From Lateolabrax maculatus (taxonomy: Eukaryota; Chordata; Actinopteri; Acropomatiformes; Lateolabracidae): a stretch of 64,000 nucleotides of DNA. Where the stretch lies: positions 14,571,501-14,635,500 of the forward strand of contig CM062213.1 of the NCBI GenBank assembly GCA_031216445.1, in the 5' to 3' direction. Position numbers and translations under genes: made by a program. Under the pieces are notes generated by a model that saw nothing but the letters and a program-made list of their open reading frames with translations, had not been told where the DNA came from and searched no databases. Of this stretch, positions 39,601-52,000 are shown piece after piece. Position 1 is the stretch's first letter, and each line of letters opens with the position of its first letter.

Positions 39601-41689
39601 AAGGGTAAGAAAACTTGATAGAGGAGTGAAGCATCTAAATACTTGACTAAATCAAACTGCAGGGTGACAGTTGTGCCACTGTGCCAAAAGCATGGTGGGA
39701 AATATGCAATAAAAACATGAATGTACTGTACGTAGACACACAGAACGGAAGAAGCTTTTACAAGATTTAGCAGTGTTCATCAGGCGTTGACAGGTTTCAG
39801 TAGTAATTGCATGCAGTTGACGGATAGCACCAATTAAGCCAAGCTACAAACACAAAGAGTCATCAACATCTGGATTAGGTTGTGTGCTACACATATGTAT
39901 ACACACACGTACATGTGCACTTGTCCTAAAGCTTCCTTCCTTATGGAGCCACATAAATCTCTACCCTCAAGCTTTATTTGAATGGTTGAGTGGTGATGTC
40001 TTCTTTTTGAAGTTGTTTGTGGAGCCATACAGTGGATGTTAACTGAAAGTATCATCATATCAGAGGCTTTAACTTAAGTTAAAAACATAAAGAACATAGC
40101 TGACTATCCAGTATTTAGCAATTGTTAAGGAACCAAGATCCTCGTATAACTATTTGCAGCAATAGAAGAAGTATTGTTCATTGTTTAAGTAGTATTACTG
40201 GTAGTTGCATTAATAAGGAAAGCAAAACTTCAGAGTACAACATTTTTTATGGTTTTATGTAACACTGGTGGGTGTTTTTTGACGGATGTAAAACTTTCAA
40301 TGAAATGCTTAAAAGTTCTTGGTGGATCTACCATAATGTCACACTCACAGTATACTGAGTACTATGAGTAAACAGTTCCTGGTGACTCAGTGGCTGTGAC
40401 TTCCTCCGTTAACATGTATAGTCAACAGTCCAGGTTAGACATTTGCCTTGACAACACACAAGCTCAATACTGACTCATTAAGTAACGCCTCAGGCCTTAT
40501 GATATTTCGAAGAATCAGCGCATTTCTCAGAAAGCAAAGCTCATAAAGTATATTTAGTTCACACTCTGTGGTTGTACAACACATACGTGTCTACAGTACT
40601 GTATACGTAAAAGGAACAAACAAAGGAAATCAAACATTAAGAGTTATTTAAAATAATTGCTGGTATAAATGTTAAGAGCATTATAGGCTACTATTAAAGT
40701 TGTTTTAATGCTGTCACATATAATACAGTACAGAACTAATGTGTTTTTGAAATATTGAGTGATTCCTGAAGGAAAAATATTTACATAAGATAAACAAAAG
40801 ACAACTTGTCAGTGACTTTGCCTGAAAGAATAGAACAAAATTGTGAAATATATCAGGGCTGCTACTAAGGATTATCTACATTATAAATTCATATATCAAT
40901 TATTTTTTAGATTAATTGAATAATCCTTTAGTCTATAAAACATCAGCTAATCATCACAGCCCAAGGTGAACTCGTTAAATTGCTTGTTTTGTCCAAAACC
41001 ACATATTTGGGAAGCATAAATCATTGTTTGATCATTGACTTGAACAGTTAATAGACTTTCAATGTGCTACCCATTGATTTTCTATCGATCAACTAATCAA
41101 TGAAATGACTGATTGTTTCAGCTTTAAAATGTACGGTTAAGCAAAATTAAAAGACAAATAAATGTATTTTATTACTATTTTACAGACATAATTTTGAGCC
41201 TTAACACAATCACATAGTATATTATATGTATACAAGGGTTTGCACTCTTATAAAACCTTAATGGGATAAGACTCTGGATACAAAATTTAACCAAAATAAT
41301 AGAGAAAGGTACCGGCATACAAAAATTAAGTTTTAATCTCTACAGTCTGCGACATGAGGACACTTTATTTGAAGTGCAGTATAAAACAGCTCCAGTTATC
41401 AAAGGTTCAGAGGGAAGAAGTACCTTAAGAGACACACTGTGAGCTATGTTAGTGACCAGTTCAGTGTCCTTTCAAGACTTTGCACTATAATTGTAAAAAA
41501 TTTTCCTATTAATAGTGGTAGCATATTTGGTAGTGTTAGTAAAAGTAGTTGTAGTAAGAGGTGTCTGGCAAGGTTTAAGACAAAGCCACGTCAGCTGTGA
41601 TTTACTCTCTGGCGTGTAGTTTTATTGGCTTGCAGCCCCAGAAAGAGTTAGGAAATGCACACACGCATGCACACACACACACACACGGA

Positions 41690-41725
<36 letters not shown>

Positions 41726-42818
41726 GAAAAGCCCCAACTCCACAGGAACTGCTCCAGCCCAGACAGGGGCTGAATTGTTTTGTTTCCATAGTGACCTGGC
41801 AGCACACAGCTGACTGCGGCAGGAATACACACCAACAGACATGCACTCGCTCACACACACGCGCACACACAAATCACAGCGAACGGACTGATAGATGGAC
41901 CGAGGGACACACAAAGGGAGGAGCGATATGGGGGAGGGAGAACAGGAGGGGAGAGAAGGTAAGACAGAGGAGAGGAAAAGAGAAAGAAGTGACGTAGGTT
42001 TAGACTGGTAGAAAAGAAAACAGTAAAAGGCATACAAGCAAATGCAGAACGGAGAGGGGAAACGTGTGTGGGTTGGATTAGCAGAATCAAAACATATTCA
42101 CCAATTTCCCTACACAACCTTTATCCCTGCCTCAGCAAAGGATCGTCTTTCCTAACTCATGTTGTTCATTGTTCCTGACTATACAGGCTTCACCCAATCC
42201 TTATCAAACCTTATGAGCCCTCCGTGCAGACCGGATAATCTCATCAGTCACACAGGCAGAAACATGACACCTTAAGATGGGCTGGAACTTCATACTTTTT
42301 TTCTTTTTTTTTTTCTGAAGCAGCGGAGGTGGAGAAAAACTTTAAACTTTAAGAGTACAAGCTAGCCAGCTCCCTCCCCCCCCCGCCTCTTGGTTTCTCC
42401 CTCTGTGTCTCCCTCGCTCTGTCTTCACATGAAAGTGATAGATCTGGGGCTTTATGACCTCTTTATAGACACAAAGACTGCATTGAGATCAGGGGAGAAA
42501 GAGAGAGCGAACCAGCCCTCCACTCACAACACCCTTTCTTCAGCCCTGCACTTCCTCCCTTTATCCCCCAACCCCATTGCTTTTTCTCTGTTTTTCTTTT
42601 TTATTCTCTCCCTCTCTAAGTTGTGGTCCCCCACCTCCTGGTCTTACACTAATGTAACCAATCACAGTGCTGGACGCTGCAAACCACAGAGCCACTTGGG
42701 GCAATGATTGGCCAGTTGGCTGTGGACCAATGACAACGCGGTAGAGAGACACGAAGGCAATTTCTCCCACCCCACTTGCCTGATTTGGGATATGTGGACC
42801 CTTCAATAACCCATCTGT

Positions 42819-42878
<60 letters not shown>

Positions 42879-42975
42879 ACACACTGCAGTGGTGGGAGCT
42901 AATTCCACTCATACGACAGTCACTGACATCAATGAGCAACTGTTGCCTGATTGCTACCATATGGTTTTACCAGCT

Positions 42976-43027
<52 letters not shown>

Positions 43028-46000
43028 TTCAGTATTCCTCAAGGAACAACATTTCAACACAGCTCCACTGACTTAACAACGCAGAAATGGAAGAGATGGG
43101 AATCCCCCTATTTCTGCTAAGGCTGCAATTTGTGTTTCAAAACAATGTTGTTACAGAGTAACAGAACCTAATCGGATAAGTAAATCAAAACCAGTTTATC
43201 TGCATCTACAGTATGTTTCAATCTTTCTAATAAACTGGAGTTTACTGTCATAACACTGTCCATGTGCAGTTCACATATTTTGAACTATTTAGTTACAATA
43301 TGTGCTACTTACAATGGGTGAGCAGGCAGTGCATTTGTCAAAGGCCAAGCTGGCAGGCAGGACATTGTCAAACCTGGAAAGAAAGCCTCGGATCTGTGGG
43401 AGAGAAATCAACACGTCAGAAACTGACACGAAACAGAGAAGCAAAATAGCATAGTAGCACTCAATAGGGGCACTGTCCTTTCAAAACCACATTTATGTAG
43501 TTTATAAAACGCTGCAAATTTAAATTATGTGAACACAACAAAAGGTAACCATGAAGAGAAACAAGTTAATGAAAGTTGAAAATAACTCAGGAGAAAAATA
43601 AGCAGTGTATGAGTTTATTTAATGTTGAACAAGTGCTTTTTGGATAAAAAAAATATCTAACTTGTGAGTACCCTTGATACCTTTACTCATTTTAAGCAAA
43701 AGTAAATGTAACAGTAGTAAACATTAAATCTGGGGTTTGAAAATTTGGAAGCACTTTGACTTTCTGTTTTCTACATTTTAAAATCATGCAGAGAGCTCCC
43801 TCTGGTGCCAGAGAGGGTTCAGCTTTTTTTCAGTGAAGCATTTTTAGCACATTGCTCACTGCTGAAAGCCTCTAGTCCTATTTATGGCTACAGTGATTAT
43901 GGCTAATTGCCTTGATTACTTCCCCCACCCCCACCCCCCGCCACACACACACACACACACACACCCACACACACACATACACACACAAACAAACCTTTAG
44001 CGACACATGTTTAAACGGTACTCATCACAAATATATTTCTTTCATCACTTCCCTCCTCCTTACTTATACCCACATCCTCCTGTTTTTTAATACAAGCTGA
44101 ACCCATTATGTTTTTTTGGTGACGCACATAGACCAGAGAATGAAATGACTTCCTCACTATAATCATCTGGTGGTGAAACAGACAAATTTATCAAACATTT
44201 TGTGAGCAATTACTGGGTACTGTGTAGTGAACAGGTTAAAATGAAAAGCTTTCAGTTCTTGGCTTGGATGTTTCGGTGCAAACTCTGTGACTTCTACATG
44301 CACCCCCATTTCAAGGGGTCCTCATGAGGCCACATTTCCACCAGCCCAGGCTGTGTGGAAACCTTGGGCTATCAAGTTAAGATGATAAGACTGATAATAA
44401 TATTTCATATCCTCCCATCTGCGTGCTGATCATTTTCAATTAAAATGGCATATTCAAGAAGATACAAAAAGAGGAATAAAAAGGGACGGAGGGACTGGAA
44501 TACTAACTGCAGTAACAGGCAGTGCAAACATAACATGGATGTGAAAAGAAAACTGGAGCAAACATGTCCAGTGGATGAATTAACAAGTGAAGGGGTGAGT
44601 GGAGATGGACTTCAACAGACCAATAGCTCTACATAGAACCTCAGAGCTTTTGAAGAGAGCATATATTGAGTAAAGGAGTCCGTTTGTATGTATTGTGAAT
44701 AAGTAAATATTTACTGTAATTAGTCAGACAGCCATAGGCATAGCTCTCATTTTAGGGACAAGTATAATGTTTTATCAGCATTATTTTTAACCAACAACGG
44801 ATTTCTGTTGTCCCTTAATGTACATTATTTAATTTGGCTCAGACACAGAAATATATCCCAAAACAAGCACAGCACTTTTTTTAGGGATGGAGCTTGAAAA
44901 GTTCTCAAGACTGCACAACAATTTTTTAGGTTCAAAAGTTGAATGTGACGACAATTATGCATTTACAAAAGAAAAAGGGTCCTATTTTCACACTTGTTCA
45001 GTCACTTGTAAATAAATAAGATTTCATGTAGTTTCTGTAAACCACCACAAGTTGTCACTATGGCAGCACAGAAAAGAAAAGCCTGCAGCTTCAAACTACT
45101 CAACTGCAGTGTGTTGTATTCGCAATAGCTGGCTGGATAAACAGTCCTTCCAGGCATAATATATACAAAAACTGGGTACATACACTCACACACATGCAAG
45201 TATTTACACCTTCATGCATATTATTTACCCTGCATTTCTCTCTGGTCATCATTATCTTATCAACCCGCCCACACCAACAGACACAGACACACACACACAC
45301 ACACACACAAACACACACATACATAAGAGATCCCATTTGTATGCCATTTTTCTCTGGATTATTTAGTTAAAATACCATGAGCAGCAGAGGTGCCAAGCAA
45401 ATGGCAGAAATTCTGATTCTCAGGGTGATAAATACTAACGATGATGCAAATAGGGAAGGTGAGATACCTGAGTATGTGACAACAGTCATTAAGCAAAAGG
45501 GCACAGCTTTGGGAGCTGCAGATTCTCTTGTCTATGTCTATTCCCCCCCAGGTACAGAGTATATAATCATTTTTTAAATCATGCTAATTATTCTTTGAAA
45601 AGGTTTTGTATATATCAAGCATCCTTGGAAAAATATTCAGCCTTTTTTTACACTATTCAGTGTTTTCAACAGGGGTGCCCTTAAGGTCTCAGTCAACTAA
45701 GAAAGTTTTTGTTGATTGTTTTTAATATCCTGATTTTTTTGATCTGAAAAAGACACAAAAAAGATGGTGAAGTACAGACCATAGAAAAACGGGCTACACA
45801 AAGGCACACATCAAGACAAACCCAAGTACACACACACTTCCTTTTATTCTCCACAGCTCTTCAGGAAGTATTAGCTAGCCAACTCACTGATTATCACTAT
45901 GTATTGAGCTCTGAGTTTCCCTCGCTTAAGAGCTGAGTGTCCCACACTGCTCCGAGCTGATACTGTTCTGACCTGGAATGTGGTGCTCCTCAAGCTGAAT

Positions 46001-49000
46001 TAACAGCAGCACTTCAAATCTAGTTATGGTCTGTTATAATGACGCACAGGACTTTATCCATGGCCCATTTCTATTTTAGAGCGCCCAAATTCATAAAAGA
46101 AAGAATAAGATTAATTCCAATATATATCTGCAGCCAAATTTTGCTCATCATAACATTTCTTCCTAATGGGGTTCATATTTTTGGTCAGACAATGCAAAGA
46201 CCTTTATCTTCTCTTAATTACTTTTAGGGTACATGGAGTCTCTTCAAGAAATACGTGCTTTATGAGAAATCATAAAACTTGCCCATCATAATTTGCCCTT
46301 CCGACTGGTACTCAACATGTACGACAGCCAATAAGAATGATGTCACTGGGGTTCACTTAGGTTCGTTTTTCTTTTGCTAAAAGCTCTTAATTTTTGGATT
46401 CACAAATGTTGGATAAATTTCTACTTCTTTACATACTGCTGTGTTGTTTAATCCTTGAAAAATGTATCATTTTATAAACTTGTTTTGGTTGCCTGTCTAA
46501 AACATCTAAAAGCTTAAACCTCGAAAGTAACTAGCAACTATATATGTAGTGGAGTAAAAAGTAAAAGACTTCCCTCTGAAATGTAGTGGAATAGAAGAAT
46601 GACGTGGCATATACTTAGTTACCTTGAAACACCGGTGTGAGTGCATATCTATGTTGTTTTAGCTCAGTTACTGCACTGCAAGGGGATTTTGTTGTTGTGC
46701 ATACAAGTAGATAAACTAAATTTAGAAATGCTATACTTATTCAAATAAATGTTTGAATAAATATTTAATTTACTCCAGGAATTCATTCCTGACTATTGAC
46801 TGGTTTAACTCTATAGTAGTTTTTACATTTGCAGTACTCCAGTAATATTTTGTTACATATTGCTACTCTACATGTTCAAATGAGCTGAACATTATACTAT
46901 ATTTACTATACTATATTATATGTTCTTCTGCATTATAGACATTCAAAAATAAATAAATAAATAAATATAATGCTTTAAATATAACTGCTTCAAATGTGAC
47001 ACATAACAAAGAAACATTTAAGTTAAGTAGTATTTATTGCAGGGCTGTTATATTGTGCAGCACTACATCCTACAGGTGTAACTTTCTGTTTATTCAGTGT
47101 AAACTTGGCTTTATGCAGTCTTTGTGAAATGCAGCTTGTTAAAAATGCGGGGGCAAGACATGTTACCAAAACCAGAGCGTCACACATAAACAACTTTACA
47201 GCCTCCTTTACCAAGATCCGGTCTGCTTCATGGGCTTGTAATATGGACCTTGTGAGCTTGTTACACAATATATAACATTGAGGTTTCACAGTCTCAGGAT
47301 GAACACTCTTGTCTGTTAAATAATTTAAAAAACAACATGCAGCAGCATTTTCCCCAGCATCCCTCTGGAACACTCAGTATCCATCAGAGATGGTAACCTT
47401 ATAGTTAATTTTGACAATTAGCATTTAAAAGTTTCTGTTTTCTTGTTCGCCATGAAATTAGGCCATTGCTTAATGCATTCACTTATCTATGGGGTAAAAC
47501 TTATTGTACGGTTTATAATGACTTCTTATTTATTATCATTAGTTAAACAGTGCATTTGATTGTACTTGTTTGTAGTTACCACTATTTTTTGTTTGTTTGT
47601 TGAGGCCTTTGAACCCTGCTTTGCAAAATGAGTAAAACCCCCCCACATATAGTCTCAGTGGCCACTTTGTTATGCACACCTGTAAAATCTAAGGCAATAA
47701 TGCAATCCAATACAACAGCTCAGTCATTCATTTTACAAAGATAATAATGTTCATGTTTTGGTTGACACTGTCAGAGACGTGTTCATTAACTATATGTTTA
47801 TTGTTGAGGTTGTAGTTTGCAGTAGTGTAGGACTGGACTTCATTATATTGGGAGGTGTTTTGGCTAACCAATTTACAAAATGAAACAGGAAGAACATTAG
47901 AAACACATTTCAATATAATGCAATCCAGTGAAACATGACCACTAACTATGACCTCAATAATGAATATACAATTTAAATATAATTTAACAAAAAATGATTA
48001 GAATTAGATTAGAATCTTCATAAAAGTAGAATTTGTGGGAGATCTGTTGTATTGGATTGCATTACATTTGAAGTGGGCAGGGAGTGTATGTTCAGCACAC
48101 TTTTGAAGACACTTCACTCAACCACATTAATTTTCTGAAGGCTATAACAATATCATTAAATACCTAAATTTAAGCCTTATTCCTTAACTCCCCTTTTCAA
48201 AAAGGAACAAGTTTTGCTTGTGGTAGAAGCAACTACAGTGGAACCAAAACGGACACAGAAATGTTGTATCAATGTTGTTGGTGAGTACTCACACACAGAG
48301 ACACGTTATAGAACAGAGTGTTCTACCCTGAGAAATATGCTTCTCCTTCAATAGAAGTATACAAGAACAGAAAGAAAAAGGCTATTTCAGACACTCACTC
48401 ACAGGCATATATTGGGGGTGAATGGGCAAACAACACAAAGTGTCCACAGTATAAAAACATGTGAATTCATGGGAGTGACTTTGAGTGTATGTTCCTTACC
48501 TGATGTGGCACTAGACCCAGAGAGGTTGGAGGTTCATTCATTCTGTCGTCACTGCAGCTGGCAACTGCATAGCCTCTAAGGATGGGGGGAGGGAGAAAAT
48601 TAGATACTTGACACTTTCTATTTTTCATTTATATGGACCCCTAAAGTCCTGAGAGGTGATATTTTTTTATCATGTGCACACAAGTTAATTACAGGATAAA
48701 AAATATCACCTTTCGGGACTTCAGGGGTCCGTACAAATGCCTTTTTGTACATGAGTGTACCCACAATACATTTTTCCTGTAAAATGTTCCATGAGATCTG
48801 AGAGCTTCTACTTACCATTAAATCTAGGAAGGTTTAAAAGATTTGACTCTCTATAGATAACAGTATAAAAGTCTCACACTGAGCTTCTTCTGCAAGTAAG
48901 AAATGTCCGTCAAGCAGCTGCAACATTAATCCATACATGACAATTTTCTAAAGCCTGTGGTTGGCTATATGAACGCCAGTGCTTTAAAAGGGATAAAGAG

Positions 49001-52000
49001 ATCGAGGAAAGAGGGTTATAAAGAAAGGAATAAACACCACTGTGAAGTGAAAAACAAGGACAAAGCAAGGGCAGATGCAAGAGAGCGAGATCTTGTTGTG
49101 AAGGAATGAGTTACACAACCCAAGAGGTACAGAGAGTATATGAACACTCTCCTTTTCCTCTTTGTTTTCTAAGCTTTTTATCCAAGATAGGCAGAGCAGC
49201 TCTTTAATGCCTTATAACATCTTGAAGTGGGCAACTATAGTATGACTTTCACCGAAACAGGCACAATTACATTTCCACAAAGACACACCAGTGCACATGA
49301 ACACATACTTAATAGGCATGAAAACATCCCCATCTGTGTTTGGAGAAAAAAAATTAAAATACTTTTAAGAGTTGAAAATATCAAGCTAGTACAGATTTCC
49401 AAGTGAGCTTGAGAGCTGACTGAATCGCAGTGTTAGAGCTTTTGAAGCATAAAAGTGAGAGCGGATTATAAATCGCAACAAAGCCTCTAAAATGAACACA
49501 AGTTTTCGGCTGAAGTAAATTTGGGGAGCTGTGCGACAACCAAATAACGGATACTACTTGCAGTGCTCCAGTGCTGCTCCATCAAAAAGCAAAAGTAAGC
49601 AGGTAAAGCTTCCTGAAAGTTTGGGAGACACAACCTCAAAATCTCATTTAGTACCAGCATAAAGCTCTGATGAGAGGATCTCAAACACCTACTGGAGACC
49701 AGAGCTGCTCCCCAAGGTGGGTGAGTGCCTGACCTTGCAGAACTTTAAAGTGTTTGCAAGGATCTTTTATTAGACTCTGATTTTAATGGAGAGACAGAAG
49801 AAGAGGACATGACATGAAACCTTTTGAAGGACCTGGTCAAAACCTCCCAAATATCCGAAATTTTTCAGCATCATCTTGAGAGGTGTATATGGCTTGCAAC
49901 ACGGGAACCTGACGCATTATGCACAAGGGACGCTGCATAGGTAAACTCTGGAAACATCTAGAAGCACAGGTCAGAAGTAGGAGTTTCTGATAGGCCAGGC
50001 TAAGGTTCACCATAAACGATCAGTTCTGTTTTTATGTTTTTTCTGAAAGCATAAAACTGAATATGTGCATTTTGTATAATGTAATGAATCTGTATATCAA
50101 ATGTAATAATGGAAATGTCAGCAGAGATATTCAATAGGAGAACCTTCTAACAAGTGCAAAGTGTATATTTGCATTTTTAAATCAAGCAAAAATGGCATGA
50201 TAAGTTACGATTCTCTGTATCCTTACACTTTTACTTCAGATTTTTGTATAGCATTAGCTTCAGACGTAAGACAGCATTTCTTTCATTAGTTTTAAACAGT
50301 CTACGATTTCCCTTTCTTACCTTTCCTTCTTTAATATTGCTGAATCAAAGCAAGCACATACAGTACTTACTACAACTCTGTGCTCAAGACTCTATACTAT
50401 GAATGTATGGCCAGACCAGTACTACTATTATTACTACTATTACTTCTTAATAATTAGCCCACATAAGTTTTGTAAGTCTACTGTGCTTACCCTTCACTGT
50501 GCTGCAGAATGGACACCATCATCTCAACAGCCAGGGCTCCAGCAATCATGGCCAGGCCTGGTCTGCTGACTGTGCACTGCTGATCCAGAGTCCGATCCCT
50601 GGTTGACTGTCCACAACAAAAAACAACAATAACATAAAGTAAACAACTGGCATTATAATATATTCATATAATAGTTGTTTGGATATCACACTATTACACT
50701 CTGGACCAAATAGTTGGACCAAGTAATAGATAACCATAGAGCCACACCACAAGCATGGGTAAAAATACTGAAGTGTAAGCATTGCAACAAAATAATAAAA
50801 AAGGAAACCTTGTACAAAAATTATGTTACAGCTTAATTTCACATTCTCAGCATGTTTTGCTAAGTAAAACTCAGCTGATCACTGACACTGTAGTGACAGA
50901 CGACATGTGTTTGACAACCATTTGGCTTCAAATCAACTGATAATGCACAGAGGAAAACAACACAAAAGCCACTTGTATCCTCATTACATTACTTACAACT
51001 TTCTATTCATTCATTAAGCAAACTCAATTCCATATCTTACATTTACAATTTAGTGAGAGCAGGCTGTGCCTCTAATTCAAATGTTAATACTACTATAATC
51101 TGTGACAGCTGGCTGGTGCCATATGGCATTTATAGGATAAGTCAGGGCTGAATGGTTGTGGCCTTCAATAGCTGATGAATTGCATACATAAATTACTCAT
51201 ATCAAAAGGTCATGAGTGAGAATAAGACCAAAAAGATCAAAAGTACAAAAAAAAGGGGAAGAATATGGGTGAACAGAAAAATGTGATTCGCACAAGTGTT
51301 GAGGTGTGTCAGGCAACACCACCACCACCACCACTGAACAAAATATCTGAATCTTTAGCTGCTTGTGTTTACTCCTAAATGTTTTGTGTTTGAGTGTGTG
51401 CTTGTCATTTGTGTGTTTTTCTCACATCTCCTGGTGCCACAACATCATTGCAGAAGTAGCAGCCCAGCTTGTGCCCTGGGATGTTGGAGAACAGAGAGGA
51501 TCCTGGGACAGAGGGCGCAGAGCCAGCCGGTGTAGAGGACGAAGAGGAAGTAGAAGAACAAGAGGTGGAGGAATCTGCCCCTGCAGAAACACTCTGACTG
51601 ATGGGAGGTTTCTTCAAGCCGTGGCGCATCACCACAAATGTGTCAAAGCCTAGAGCAGCATTCACCACAAGCTGGAGAGTGATTGACAACAATTATGGTA
51701 AATCACGGTGGTAAAAGTTTTTTACAAAGCACAGCACATTTCAACCAAATCAAATTAACTAAATGGCTTGTTTTACACGGACAATAAGGGTGCAATGTGT
51801 TGAATAATTTCACAAAGCAATCACATAAAAACATTAATAGGCTCTTTACAACGCTGAAAGCATCTGGACTTTCAGAGAAGCAATATAAAGAAATTGTGAA
51901 GTCAATAGGCAGTGAAGTCTGAAAGAGCCCCAAAGCACAAACAACCTCTCAGCTTAGCAGGCCATGGAGAAAAACCTAATCAGCAGCCCCAAAAACACTA

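Larger units (their letters stand above)
37962..43312 (-). other. atg7: atg7 intron
   Basis: About 5.35 kb. Contains MITE family copy 3 (about 40.86-41.13 kb), a (CA)n tract at about 41,659-41,722, a GA-rich stretch at 41,880-42,000, three CCAAT boxes at 42,658-42,731 and an inverted (AC)n/(GT)n pair at 42,821-43,026. No gene seen. Confidence 0.85.
43394..48499 (-). other. atg7: atg7 intron
   Basis: About 5.1 kb. Contains CA tracts at about 43,942-43,986 and 45,281-45,320, interspersed repeat copies at about 46.46-46.60 and 46.80-46.87 kb, (AAAT)n at about 46,946-46,968 and a MITE at 47.65-48.09 kb. No gene seen. Confidence 0.85.

Noticed and set aside
44445..45577. Two + strand frames of 63-66 codons (44,445 and 45,377)
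   Set aside because: Within expectation for chance open frames in an intron; no conserved motif, no splice context.
47023..47373. 116-codon minus-strand frame with fairly protein-like composition
   Set aside because: Its 3' part overlaps a fragment of the same MITE found at 47.65 kb (gctgttatattg ... catcctacaggtgta), and no homologous protein comes to mind; chance plus repeat is the simpler reading.
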